The position numbers and the translations under genes are program-made. The notes under the pieces were generated by a model that was not told the DNA's origin, did not search any database, and was given only the letters and a program-made list of their open reading frames with translations. Shown here piece after piece: positions 8,864-19,885 of a stretch of DNA of 64,000 bases (position 1 is the stretch's first letter; each line of letters starts with the position of its first letter). Source of the DNA: Helichrysum umbraculigerum (Eukaryota > Streptophyta > Magnoliopsida > Asterales > Asteraceae); the NCBI GenBank assembly GCA_949592205.1, contig CATIUR010000004.1:91658337-91722336 (forward strand). The letters are read 5' to 3'.

Positions 8864-11189
8864 TGTAACACCCCCAAATTTAGTGATTTGCGGAAGCATA
8901 CTTGGGTGTTACTAATCAATATACAAAGCACAAGATATACAGCAAACGACCTCTAAATGAGATGTTTTGTAAAATAGTTACATTCCATAAATTAATCGTT
9001 TGAAAACATATAGTTTTCTTTACAAAAAAATGTAAGCCTAGAGTCCGCGTTTGTGGCGGGAGATTCTATTACATAACCATAGCTACAAAAGATAATGCCA
9101 AAGAATCTCCGTTAAATGCAGTTTGGAAATCATGCGACTCTAGCTAGTGATCCTGGAGTGATCCTACTCCGTAAGTGTACCTGAGAATACATGCTAAAAA
9201 TGGTCAACCAAAAGGTTGGTGAATCTCACAGGTTTATCAGTAAATAATCAGTTTGAACACAAGATTTCATCAGTAGTGCCCGTAGGCGTATATCAAGTAT
9301 TTGCAAATCTCGCAAAAGTAAAGTAATCAAGTTATACCGTTGCCATGAGGCTCATAATCGAAGCTTAACCCGTAAATAATCAGTTGCTCCCGTGACATGC
9401 TCGAAATTGAGCAAGCATAAGTAACGAAATAATAGTCGCCCGTTTATACGTAACGGTTCGTGGTAGCGCTACTACCCCGGGCCGGGAGGGTCATTTCCCT
9501 AATGGATCCATTAACTACTGTTCGCGCTTAAGTACATAACTAACGATATATGATGGAGAGACTTCAGTAGATAGTAAGTAACTCATGCAATTCCGTTTGG
9601 TATAGTAAACAGTTTAGTACTTGTGTTCAAGAAAAATCAGTAGCATGTATCTCCCCCAATAAGTTAAAACAGTAAAAGTGGGGCCGTAAGACTCACCTGA
9701 GTCAAGCAGTGGTAAATAGCAAGTAGTAGTAAAGCAAGTAGGTTCTCCGAACCCGTGACCTTCTAGTGCCTAAACACGTAAGGTTAAGTAAGTAGATGTC
9801 TCGCAAGACCATCTAGGCTAGTTGTTCATACAACCCGTTGTGTTTAAATGTTGGTTTGTTCGCGTTCGTAACAAAGTATACGGCCCGTTGGTGATTTGTT
9901 ATAATTAAAGTTTATCGTTCAATACGCAAATTAAAGTAATTGTAATAGGAAAGTATGTTTTATTATGATTGTTAGGTCGTATCGTATAAGGATTTGAGGT
10001 TGTAAAAGTTTGATACTTAGTGAAAATGTGAGTTTTCAAGGTTCTGGTTTGTGCGACGTAGCATGCGACGTTGCAAGCGACGTAAGGTGCGACGCAGGCA
10101 GGTACGTCGCATGATGCGACCTTCGCAATTCAATGCGACGTAGGGGGCGACGTCGCTAATGCGACGTTGGTTCGGTTTGCGACGTTAAAGTCTACGTCGC
10201 TACGTGCGACGTCCGCAAGTTAATGCGACGTAATAGGCTGCGTCGCTGGTGCGACGTTGAGGTTTTTGTGCGACGTAGGTCGCGACGTCGCAGAGGCCCC
10301 TGGCCAGGTGCGACGTAGCGGTCTGTTGGCCGGAAAATGTGCCGAAAATGAGTTTTCCGGTTTCCGTTCGGTCCAAATCTTTTACCCAACCCTTATATGA
10401 ACATAATAAGCCTATTTAAACCATAAACTAGTAAAAATGATCAAAAACGAGAGATGTCTGGATTTGTCGGAAACTTACAAAATGTCGAAACGAAAATCCG
10501 GAAAGATAGGAATGTAGATCGTGTTGTCGTGGTCACTTTTCTCCAAAGGAGTGGTATGATTCGGCGTCGTTTTATGGTGTTATTTGATGATTTTGTGAGA
10601 TGGAGGTGATTTGGTGATTTGAGAGAAAAGAAAGAGGAAGAAAGAGAAAGAGGAAAAGAAAGTGAGGAAAAAGAGAAGAAGGTGGGAGGTTTAACCTCCC
10701 ATTTTCGGTCTCCGTCAATGCGCCCCGTGCGGTGTTCGTTTTCTCCGTCTTTTAAGTTTTAAATATTTATTTTACGCGTTTAATTATACATTTTAAAATT
10801 ACAAACTTTTGTTAAAAAGATTTACTTGTATTATTTCTTTAAATCCTTAATAGTCTGAAATGTAATATAGTTTGTATAAATTTAATTACTTTTGTTTTTA
10901 ATTCGTGTAAGCTTTTATCGAGTGATACGAGATAATTACTAATTATTATAAATTAGTATTTTGGTCAAAATTGCGTTATCTTAGTTTATAAACATTTGTT
11001 CACCAACGTCCGTATTAACCGAATAGAATTTCATTCTATTTAAATTGCGTACGATTTAAGTCAAATCGCAAAGTTGTATATATTTACCAATATATAATCC
11101 GATACATAAATTAGCCTAACACAGAACTAATTACATGTATTAACAAAGAATTAGGAACTAATTCTAGTCCTAATTTGCCGGTTGTTACA
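8864..11189 (-). mobile_element. Element C 5' LTR
   Basis: 2326 bp, the same length as the copy at 965-3290. Boundaries are TGTAAC/GTTACA with the target duplication CAAGG at 11190-11194 and the primer binding site on the inner side. Confidence 0.93.
10051..10319. repeat. GCGACGT motif array in element C LTR (right copy)
   Basis: Counterpart of 2152-2420. It keeps more intact GCGACGT units than the left copy: at several places this copy has GCGACG where the left has GCAACG or GCGATG. Confidence 0.85.
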
Positions 11190-11540
11190 CAAGGCCCCGG
11201 ATGCCTCGCTTTACAATCCACACACCAAGCAATCCTATCTCTTGCCTCCTCAGAAAAAGACACCCTCCTACTCGCTTGACTTGATTTGCTACTCGTGGAA
11301 CTATTCTTGGAATGGTGCACCGCCTTTTCCTTAACTAACTTTTCCGAAGCTCGAGTGTCACTATCCACCGACTTAGCCAAATCAAAAGCATTTTTCAGAT
11401 TACCGGCTAATCTCACCGACGTCCTGTAGTGTGGTGGCAAAGTTCCCACAAAATGATTTATTCTATCTCTTTCATTCGGGACCCATTGTTGGACAAAACG
11501 TAGCTTCTCTGTGAATTGAGTTATAAGATCATCCATGGTC
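11190..11540 (-). CDS. Element A Gag, middle segment
   Basis: Piece of element A gag between elements B and C. It encodes the end of the capsid-like domain (DDLITQFTEKLRFVQQWVP, matching DDLIGQFTEKLRFVQHWVP in element B) and a basic Ser/Lys-rich linker. It ends at CVDCKARHPGPC, just before the zinc knuckles. The frame joins 20475-19886 upstream and 959-656 downstream without a shift once B, C and one copy of each target duplication are removed. Confidence 0.85.
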
Positions 11541-11773
11541 ATAGTTGTAACATCCTCTCCAGTGGCCTGGTATTTTTCTTATTTAATTGAGTATTTAATT
11601 GCTTTAGAAATTATTTGATATAATTGTTTAATTGTGGAAGTTGGTGAAATAAGTCTCAGGACTTATTGTGGTTAGTGAAATGTTGCTTATTTTAAAATAT
11701 TGAAGTTGACGGTATAATAAAATAAATTTCTCGCAATTGGTTTTTAGGTTCCAGGCAATAGATTTAGAGCGGG

Positions 11774-11780
11774 TATAAAA
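11774..11780 (+). promoter_or_regulatory. TATA box of element B LTR
   Basis: TATAAAA about 230 bp into the LTR, flanked by GGGTAT/ATACCC. The same motif is at 18319-18325 in the 3' LTR. Position and sequence fit the U3 promoter of LTR elements. Confidence 0.6.
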
Positions 11781-12210
11781 TACCCACAATGTTGAGTCGG
11801 TTAAAAAGGAGGCTGACTCTTTTATTTGATCATTTTCCCAAATTCTTGTTCTTCTTCATTTCATTTCAAGAACTAAACCTAAACCTTAACTAAATTCTTG
11901 CAAGTTAAAGATTAAACAAGAATTGTGAATTCCAATTGTGATTCAAGCTAGTTACCATCATCTTCTTCTATTCATCACCATCTTCTTCATTTGGGAAAAG
12001 TAAGTGAACCTATTTCATGTAATTAGGTTAAATAGGAATTTGATGATTTGATTTGATCCTTGAGTTTGTATGATGATATATGATGTTACTTGAGGTTATT
12101 TGAGCTTGTGATAACTTGTAAATTCGAAATTGATGTCATTTGAAAGATGATTAGAAGTTAGGGTTCAAGTTGAACATTTGCAGGTTTGTACCTGAGCTGA
12201 AACGCAGCTC

Positions 12211-12391
12211 AACGCGATCCCAGAATCTAGTCCGGATCGCGTTCCATAGTTATAAAATGTCCCAGTCGTGAATTGGCCTTGGAAACGCGATCCTGGCCAA
12301 ATGTACGGATCGCGTTTGCTAGTGTTTTTCGGTTACAGAATTTTTTTATACTGAAGAACGCGATCCCACCATGCCTAGTCCGGATCGCGTT
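12211..12391. repeat. Three AACGCGATCC...GGATCGCGTT inverted-repeat cassettes (element B 5' LTR)
   Basis: Three times in 180 bp, AACGCGATCC is followed about 16-20 bases later by its reverse complement GGATCGCGTT (from 12211, about 12287 and about 12354). Two of the three gaps contain CTAGTC. Identical copies sit at 18756-18936. Each cassette can fold into a hairpin and holds two CGCG cores. Confidence 0.85.
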
Positions 12392-13343
12392 TGTTTGTTA
12401 AATTTTGATGATTATGATAGTTTGTGAATCTGAGTTATATAATACAAATAGTTATTATTGTTACTTATTGTAACTTGAATTGTGAAGTTAACTATTATTA
12501 GTTAGAAACAAGTTACTAACTTGTTTGTTGTGTGATGTTTCAGATACACCAAAGACTCAGTGATTAGAAGCTGAGTGTAGCAACTTCTGAGGTATCGGTG
12601 AGTGGATTCAAAACTCACCATTTAATTTAGTTGTGATCATTTGATTACAACGGTTAATTATAGTTATGAATATAGAGTTGTTTAATCATTATTGTTGAAT
12701 ATATCACTATGTGCTACGTGTGATCTTTTGATAATGGTTGTCAATGAGGTCGACAAGTTGATGAACTGTTGGTTGGGTTAGTTGGTTATCGTGTGAATGA
12801 TACAGGGATATGCTTCATATGTTGTGTGTATTGAACTGTATCTGAGTAGGATAACCTCTAGCTATCGGTCTCGTCCGTAGGGCCATACGGATATGGTTGG
12901 ATAAGAGTTCTTGGGGAGCCACCCGGGTATTATGGTTATCCCCAGAACCACCGATCCTCATTGTTAAGTTGTTGTTGATTGTTGTAATTAATGATTATGC
13001 TAAGTTGAATGTTGGGTGTTGAACTCTCTCACTTAGCTATGTGCTAATCCTTCATCTTTACTTCCTGCAGATTTTGTAGTTTAATGAGTAGCAGGAATAA
13101 GATGCTTTTGGTGCAAGGACAGTTTGACAGCGAGCTACTCTGATCCTTTTTGTACTGAACCAGTTTGTTTTATATAATACCCCGACTTATGTTGTGTTTT
13201 GAACAGTTTCACAGTAATGTAACTTAAAGTTGTAAACTGTTTATGTAAATTAATAGTATGTGTAATTATAAATATGGTTAAAATTCCTACGCTTCCGTGT
13301 GTCTAACATTATATTGATATTGTAAATGAGGGGTGTTATAAGT

Positions 13344-13355
13344 TGGTATCAGAGC
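13344..13355 (+). other. Element B primer binding site (tRNA-iMet type)
   Basis: TGGTATCAGAGC three bases after the 5' LTR, complementary to initiator tRNA-Met. Confidence 0.92.
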
Positions 13356-13512
13356 GTGGTTTTGGGTTAATTGAGCATTGAAGAATGTTCAATCCCAAAA
13401 CTGTAGCACGGTATGTCAAACTTTTCTAGTTATGGGATTTAGCATTGTTGATAATTGTTAGTAGATAGGTACTAACGATTAATATATTTCAAGTGTTGTG
13501 TTGATTTCAGAA

Positions 13513-16500
13513 ATGGCAGATAATGAGCAACCGACCACCAACCCCAATAATGCTTCCCGGATTGAAGCTCCGCCTTTTGAAACAAATACTGAGCAACATG
13601 ATCAAGAGGGTGTCCTTCATATGGGTGGAGAAGAAGCAAATAGGGATGAGTATATACATGAAATGGAGGATGAGTTGATAATTCTTAGGGAATTTAAGAA
13701 GAAAGCTGAGGAAGATGCAGCTAGACTACTTGCTCAACAACGAACTTCTGTCCTTGGTGCTAGTCCATCTTCTCAAACTAGCAAGGTGTGTTCTTTTAAA
13801 ACTTTCATGTCGAGTAAACCACCGGTGTTTCATGGAAGTACAAATCCAACTGTGACCTTAAATTGGTTAAGAGATATGGAACGCAAATTTAGTGTGACTC
13901 GTTGTGAGGAAGAATCCAAGGTTATGTTTGCTGTCCAGTGTATGAAGGATGAAGCAATGGTTTGGTGGGATTCAGTGACAGGTCATTTAACCGAACAACA
14001 AAAAGATTCTATCAAATGGAAAGATTTTCACCAAGCAGTGTGTAATCAATACTGCTCTGATTTTGACATGGCGCGGATTAGGAGAGAATTTGTGAATCTC
14101 CAGTTGAAGGATAATATGACAATTGATGATTTAATAGGTCAATTTACAGAAAAGCTTCGGTTTGTTCAACATTGGGTTCCTGATGATAAAACTCGAATTG
14201 AACAATTTGTAGATACCTTACCTCATCATTACCGTACTACTGTAAGATTGGCTAATAGTTTATCACATGCTTTTAATCTTGCAAGATCGGTTGACAGTGA
14301 TATTAGAGGTTTTCGTGAAGCACGATCTAGAGATAATGCTGCAAAGTCTAGAGGTGATTCTTCTAGCAAAGGAAAGTCAAGTTCTCAGGGCAGTCGACAG
14401 AGTAAGAAGTATGTTAGTAAAAGTGGTTCAGCGGGTAGTTCTAATTGGTGTGGTTCGTGTAGATCTAGGCATGATGGGCCTTGTACTGTGCAAACGAATA
14501 AATGTTTGAAATGTGGAGAACTGGGTCATGAGATAAAGAGTTGTCGTTACCCAAATTTTGTGTGTTGGTCTTGCAAGAAAGAGGGGCATCGAGTGGGTCA
14601 ATGTCCGGAAGCAGGGAAGTCGGGGTCGGGTTCGGTTGGAAGCTCTGCATCTACAGGTCAGAAGCGTAAAAATCCTCCACCCGCAAATAGTAGAGCTTTT
14701 CAGATGACAGTCGATGAGGCTGTGCGCACCGACGATGTTATAACTGGTACATTTCTTATAAACTCCGTACCGGCGCGTGTGTTGTTTGATTCGGGTGCTA
14801 ATTGTACTTTCATATCTGTGAATTTCTGTGACAAGTTGAAATTAGTACCTACTGTAATAACCAAACCTGTAGAAGTAGAAATTGCTAGTGGTAAATTGGT
14901 TCCTGTTACCACCTCGGTAACTGGAGCTAACATTGTGATTGATGACCAGACTTTCCTTATTTCTTTCTTGTTGATGCCAATCCCTAGTTTTGATGTGGTA
15001 ATTGGTATGGATTGGTTGAGTCAGAATAAAGCTAGCATTGATTGTCACCAGAAGTTGATTAGGATCCCAATCTCTGAAAAGTCATATGTTGTGGCTCGAG
15101 GAGAACGGGATAGTTTGGTTTTTCCTTTGATTACTATGATGAAGGCTAGGAAGTCGTTGTCCAAGGGTTGTGAATCATATCTAGCCTATGTAGTTGATGC
15201 CAAACTTAAAAAGAAAACTGTTTTCGATGTTCCGGTAGTTTGTGAATATCCAGAGGTGTTCCCTGATGAATTACCTGGTTTACCACCAATTAGGGAAGTA
15301 GAATACCGTATTGATCTTGTTCCTGGCTCGTCGCCTATTGCTAAAGCTCCCTATAGGTTAGCTCCATCTGAAATCCGTGAGATGATGAATCAGATACAGG
15401 AGTTGTTGGATAAAGGTTTCATTAGACCTAGTTCTTCGCCGTGGGGTGCACCGGTGTTGTTTGTTAAAAAGAAAGACGGGTCTTTTCGTATGTGTATCGA
15501 TTATAGAGAACTGAATAAGAGAACAGTAAAGAATAAATACCCTCTGCCCAGAATAGATGACTTATTTGATCAGTTGCAGGGTTCTTCAGTTTATTCTAAA
15601 ATTGATCTAAGGTCGGGTTACCATCAGGTTCGTGTTCGTGATGAAGATATTTCTAAAACTGCTTTTCGGACCAGGTATGGTCACTATGAATTCCTGGTTA
15701 TGCCTTTTGGTTTGACGAATGCACCTGCAGTGTTTATGGATTTAATGAACCGTGTTTGTCGACCCTTCTTGGATAAATTTGTTATTGTCTTCATAGATGA
15801 TATCCTCGTATATTCGAAATCTGAAACTGAGCATGCTTTACATTTAAGACTGATTCTAGAAACGTTGAAACGAGAACAGCTTTATGCCAAGTTTTCTAAA
15901 TGTGAGTTTTGGATTAGAGAAGTTCAGTTTTTGGGTCATGTAATTTGTAATGATGGTGTGAAAGTTGATCCATTGAAAGTTGAGGCCGTAATGAATTGGA
16001 ATGCCCCAAAGTCTGCTTCAGAAATTAAGAGTTTCTTGGGTTTGGCGGGTTATTATCGGAAATTCATAAAAGACTTCTCTAAACTTGCTGGTCCATTAAC
16101 AAAGTTGACTCGAAAAGATGAAAAGTTTATGTGGACTGATCAACAGGAACATGCTTTCCAGACTTTAAAACAAATGTTATGTCAAGCACCTGTTTTAGCC
16201 TTACCAGATGGTACAGATGATTTTGTAGTTTACTGTGATGCTTCTTATTCTGGTTTGGGTTGTGTACTTATGCAAAGAGATAGAGTTATCGCCTATGCTT
16301 CTCGACAGTTGAAACCACATGAACGGAATTATCCAACACATGATTTGGAACTTGCAGCGGTTGTATTTGCCCTAAAGCTTTGGAGACACTATTTATATGG
16401 TACTAGATGTGTTGTTTGTACTGACCATAAGAGTTTGCAGTATGTGTTTTCTCAAAAAGAGTTGAATGTGAGACAGAGGCGGTGGTTGGAGTTAATCAAA

Positions 16501-18078
16501 GATTATGACTGTGAAATTAAATACCACCCAGGCAAAGCTAATGTGGTTGCTGATGCTTTAAGTCGAAAAGGTACTTCTGATAGAATTTATTACTTAAGAG
16601 TGGATGTTTCTTCTGACTTGATTTCTCAAATTAAAGTTGCTCAAATGGAAGCTTTGAAAGATGTTAATTTGAAATCCGAAGTCATGTTGAAAAGAAAAGA
16701 TGAATTGGTGGAAGATTCGAGAGGATTATTCACTTATCAATCTCGAGTATGGATTCCTTTATTTGGTAATATTCGTGATTTAGTTTTGAATGAGGCACAT
16801 AAGTCTAGACTATCTATTCATCCTGGAAGTACTCGAATGTATAACGATTTGAAACTGTTGTATTGGTGGCCTACAATGAAAACGGACATTGCTAGATTTG
16901 TTGGTACTTGTCATATTTGTGCCCAAGTTAAAGCTGAGCATCAAAAGCCGTACGGATCACTGAAACAGTTGGAAATTCCCGAGTGGAAATGGGAACATAT
17001 AACGATGGATTTTGTGACTAAACTTCCTCGCACAAATCGAGGTAATGACATGGTTTGGGTCATAGTTGATCGGTTGACTAAAAGCGCGCATTTTCTTGCT
17101 ACTAGCGAATCTGCCTCGTTGACTAAGCTTGCTCAGTTGTACATAAATGAAATTGTCACTAGACATGGTATACCTTTGTCAATTGTGTCAGACCGAGATT
17201 CTCGTTTTGTTTCTCATTTTTGGCAAGGGTTGCAACAAGAGTTGGGTACACGTGTAAATCTTAGCACTGCTTATCATCCTCAGACAGACGGTCAGTCAGA
17301 ACGTACAATTCAAACTTTAGAGGATATGCTCCGTGCTTGTATTTTGGAATATGGAGGTTCATGGGACTCTCATCTCCCATTGGTTGAATTTACTTATAAC
17401 AATTCATATCATTCCAGTATTGGTATGCCTCCATATGAAATGTTGTATGGTAGACGTTGTAGAACACCGACATGTTGGTTGGAAGCCGGTGAGAAACAGT
17501 TTGCTGGACCCGACATTGTACAGATGACAGCTGACAAAGTTGCAATCGCACGTGAAAAGTTGAAAGCTGCTCGCGACCGACAGAAACAGTATGCAGATCC
17601 GAAAAGGCGACCAGTTGTATTTTCTGAAGGTGAATTAGTTTACCTCAAAGTTTCTCCATGGAAGGGTGTAATCCGTTTTGGAAAACGTGGAAAGTTGGCG
17701 CCTAGATATATTGGGCCATTCAAAGTTCGCCAAGTTGTAAATGAGCAGTCTGTTTCATTAGATCTTCCACCTGAACTTGCTGGTATACATGACACGTTTA
17801 ATGTGTGTTATCTTAGAAGATGCAATGTTGAAGACCAGTCGCAAATTCTTCCTTTGCAGGAGTTAAAAGTTGATCAAACTCAGAAATTGGTTGAAGAACC
17901 TGTTGAAATCCTAGATAGGAAGATTACTAAACTTAGGAAGAAACAAATTCCTATGGTACTAGTAAAGTGGCGACATAGTTTAGGTCCTAATTTGACCTGG
18001 GAGACCGAGGAGTTGATGAAATCCAGATATCCTGGATTGTTTATTGATGTTGAGATTTCGGGGACGAAATCTCTTTAA
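13513..18078 (+). CDS. Element B Gag-Pol polyprotein, uninterrupted
   Basis: Start chosen at 13513 (MADNEQPTT) because the element A gag begins with the same MADxE motif; an in-frame Met lies five codons upstream at 13498. Counting from 13498: coiled-coil N-terminus; Gag domain with WWDSVTGHL near 155; CCHC knuckles at about 336 (CLKCGELGHEIKSC) and 356 (CWSCKKEGHRVGQC); protease LFDSGANCTF near 430; reverse transcriptase with FIDDIL near 766; RNase H (YCDASYSGLG near 910); integrase zinc finger near 1100-1142 and catalytic MDFVTKLP/SDRDSRF near 1170-1233; chromodomain-like tail from about 1466 (EEPVEILDRKITKLRKK) ending in an intact TWETEELM segment. In autonomous elements this yields the capsid proteins and the enzymes for reverse transcription and integration. 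No stop or frameshift is visible. Confidence 0.95.
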   Translation: MADNEQPTTNPNNASRIEAPPFETNTEQHDQEGVLHMGGEEANRDEYIHEMEDELIILREFKKKAEEDAARLLAQQRTSVLGASPSSQTSKVCSFKTFMSSKPPVFHGSTNPTVTLNWLRDMERKFSVTRCEEESKVMFAVQCMKDEAMVWWDSVTGHLTEQQKDSIKWKDFHQAVCNQYCSDFDMARIRREFVNLQLKDNMTIDDLIGQFTEKLRFVQHWVPDDKTRIEQFVDTLPHHYRTTVRLANSLSHAFNLARSVDSDIRGFREARSRDNAAKSRGDSSSKGKSSSQGSRQSKKYVSKSGSAGSSNWCGSCRSRHDGPCTVQTNKCLKCGELGHEIKSCRYPNFVCWSCKKEGHRVGQCPEAGKSGSGSVGSSASTGQKRKNPPPANSRAFQMTVDEAVRTDDVITGTFLINSVPARVLFDSGANCTFISVNFCDKLKLVPTVITKPVEVEIASGKLVPVTTSVTGANIVIDDQTFLISFLLMPIPSFDVVIGMDWLSQNKASIDCHQKLIRIPISEKSYVVARGERDSLVFPLITMMKARKSLSKGCESYLAYVVDAKLKKKTVFDVPVVCEYPEVFPDELPGLPPIREVEYRIDLVPGSSPIAKAPYRLAPSEIREMMNQIQELLDKGFIRPSSSPWGAPVLFVKKKDGSFRMCIDYRELNKRTVKNKYPLPRIDDLFDQLQGSSVYSKIDLRSGYHQVRVRDEDISKTAFRTRYGHYEFLVMPFGLTNAPAVFMDLMNRVCRPFLDKFVIVFIDDILVYSKSETEHALHLRLILETLKREQLYAKFSKCEFWIREVQFLGHVICNDGVKVDPLKVEAVMNWNAPKSASEIKSFLGLAGYYRKFIKDFSKLAGPLTKLTRKDEKFMWTDQQEHAFQTLKQMLCQAPVLALPDGTDDFVVYCDASYSGLGCVLMQRDRVIAYASRQLKPHERNYPTHDLELAAVVFALKLWRHYLYGTRCVVCTDHKSLQYVFSQKELNVRQRRWLELIKDYDCEIKYHPGKANVVADALSRKGTSDRIYYLRVDVSSDLISQIKVAQMEALKDVNLKSEVMLKRKDELVEDSRGLFTYQSRVWIPLFGNIRDLVLNEAHKSRLSIHPGSTRMYNDLKLLYWWPTMKTDIARFVGTCHICAQVKAEHQKPYGSLKQLEIPEWKWEHITMDFVTKLPRTNRGNDMVWVIVDRLTKSAHFLATSESASLTKLAQLYINEIVTRHGIPLSIVSDRDSRFVSHFWQGLQQELGTRVNLSTAYHPQTDGQSERTIQTLEDMLRACILEYGGSWDSHLPLVEFTYNNSYHSSIGMPPYEMLYGRRCRTPTCWLEAGEKQFAGPDIVQMTADKVAIAREKLKAARDRQKQYADPKRRPVVFSEGELVYLKVSPWKGVIRFGKRGKLAPRYIGPFKVRQVVNEQSVSLDLPPELAGIHDTFNVCYLRRCNVEDQSQILPLQELKVDQTQKLVEEPVEILDRKITKLRKKQIPMVLVKWRHSLGPNLTWETEELMKSRYPGLFIDVEISGTKSL

Positions 18079-18090
18079 GGAGGGGAGATT
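18077..18090 (+). other. Element B polypurine tract
   Basis: AAGGAGGGGAGATT ends directly at the 3' LTR start and overlaps the Gag-Pol stop codon region. Confidence 0.85.
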
Positions 18091-19885
18091 TGTAACATCC
18101 TCTCCAGTGGCCTGGTATTTTTCTTATTTAATTGAGTATTTAATTGCTTTAGAAATTATTTGATATAATTGTTTAATTGTGGAAGTTGGTGAAATAAGTC
18201 TCAGGACTTATTGTGGTTAGTGAAATGTTGCTTATTTTAAAATATTGAAGTTGACGGTATAATAAAATAAATTTCTCGCAATTGGTTTTTAGGTTCCAGG
18301 CAATAGATTTAGAGCGGGTATAAAATACCCACAATGTTGAGTCGGTTAAAAAGGAGGCTGACTCTTTTATTTGATCATTTTCCCAAATTCTTGTTCTTCT
18401 TCATTTCATTTCAAGAACTAAACCTAAACCTTAACTAAATTCTTGCAAGTTAAAGATTAAACAAGAATTGTGAATTCCAATTGTGATTCAAGCTAGTTAC
18501 CATCATCTTCTTCTATTCATCACCATCTTCTTCATTTGGGAAAAGTAAGTGAACCTATTTCATGTAATTAGGTTAAATAGGAATTTGATGATTTGATTTG
18601 ATCCTTGAGTTTGTATGATGATATATGATGTTACTTGAGGTTATTTGAGCTTGTGATAACTTGTAAATTCGAAATTGATGTCATTTGAAAGATGATTAGA
18701 AGTTAGGGTTCAAGTTGAACATTTGCAGGTTTGTACCTGAGCTGAAACGCAGCTCAACGCGATCCCAGAATCTAGTCCGGATCGCGTTCCATAGTTATAA
18801 AATGTCCCAGTCGTGAATTGGCCTTGGAAACGCGATCCTGGCCAAATGTACGGATCGCGTTTGCTAGTGTTTTTCGGTTACAGAATTTTTTTATACTGAA
18901 GAACGCGATCCCACCATGCCTAGTCCGGATCGCGTTTGTTTGTTAAATTTTGATGATTATGATAGTTTGTGAATCTGAGTTATATAATACAAATAGTTAT
19001 TATTGTTACTTATTGTAACTTGAATTGTGAAGTTAACTATTATTAGTTAGAAACAAGTTACTAACTTGTTTGTTGTGTGATGTTTCAGATACACCAAAGA
19101 CTCAGTGATTAGAAGCTGAGTGTAGCAACTTCTGAGGTATCGGTGAGTGGATTCAAAACTCACCATTTAATTTAGTTGTGATCATTTGATTACAACGGTT
19201 AATTATAGTTATGAATATAGAGTTGTTTAATCATTATTGTTGAATATATCACTATGTGCTACGTGTGATCTTTTGATAATGGTTGTCAATGAGGTCGACA
19301 AGTTGATGAACTGTTGGTTGGGTTAGTTGGTTATCGTGTGAATGATACAGGGATATGCTTCATATGTTGTGTGTATTGAACTGTATCTGAGTAGGATAAC
19401 CTCTAGCTATCGGTCTCGTCCGTAGGGCCATACGGATATGGTTGGATAAGAGTTCTTGGGGAGCCACCCGGGTATTATGGTTATCCCCAGAACCACCGAT
19501 CCTCATTGTTAAGTTGTTGTTGATTGTTGTAATTAATGATTATGCTAAGTTGAATGTTGGGTGTTGAACTCTCTCACTTAGCTATGTGCTAATCCTTCAT
19601 CTTTACTTCCTGCAGATTTTGTAGTTTAATGAGTAGCAGGAATAAGATGCTTTTGGTGCAAGGACAGTTTGACAGCGAGCTACTCTGATCCTTTTTGTAC
19701 TGAACCAGTTTGTTTTATATAATACCCCGACTTATGTTGTGTTTTGAACAGTTTCACAGTAATGTAACTTAAAGTTGTAAACTGTTTATGTAAATTAATA
19801 GTATGTGTAATTATAAATATGGTTAAAATTCCTACGCTTCCGTGTGTCTAACATTATATTGATATTGTAAATGAGGGGTGTTATA
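18091..19885 (+). mobile_element. Element B 3' LTR
   Basis: 1795 bp, offset exactly 6545 from the 5' LTR, with the same boundaries. It is followed by the target duplication ATAGT. Hairpin cassettes lie at 18756-18936. Confidence 0.95.

Larger units (their letters stand above)
965..11189 (-). mobile_element. Element C: full-length Ty3 chromovirus (Tekay/Del-like)
   Basis: Complete minus-strand LTR retrotransposon inserted in element A gag. It is flanked by CAAGG on both sides (960-964 and 11190-11194). Two 2326-bp LTRs run TGTAAC...GTTACA. The order inside is primer binding site, upstream coiled-coil ORF, Gag-Pol, polypurine tract. By eye the LTRs differ at about 20 positions (near 0.9%), mostly C/T and G/A changes. 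The order PR-RT-RH-INT with a chromodomain-like tail marks a plant chromovirus. The long LTRs and tail fit Tekay/Del, but the lineage is inferred by eye. Confidence 0.93.
11546..13340 (+). mobile_element. Element B 5' LTR
   Basis: Starts TGTAACATCC, ends GGGTGTTATA, 1795 bp. A TATA box (TATAAAA, 11774-11780) sits inside the near-palindrome GGGTATAAAATACCC. Three AACGCGATCC/GGATCGCGTT cassettes lie at 12211-12391. Several short introns or leaders could start downstream, but none can be assigned. Confidence 0.93.
11546..19885 (+). mobile_element. Element B: intact, very young Ty3 chromovirus (Tekay/Del-like)
   Basis: Complete plus-strand LTR retrotransposon in element A gag, flanked by ATAGT (11541-11545 and 19886-19890). 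Both LTRs are 1795 bp and I found no difference in the stretches compared. The primer binding site, one uninterrupted Gag-Pol frame of about 1520 codons and a polypurine tract are all present. The LTRs end in ...GTTATA rather than the usual CA, in both copies. Identical LTRs imply a recent insertion, and nothing visible would stop it being autonomous. Confidence 0.95.

Noticed and set aside
19795..19885. C-terminal residues of the element A gag frame beyond 19886
   Set aside because: This is the end of the element B LTR read through; A's Gag continues at 11540.
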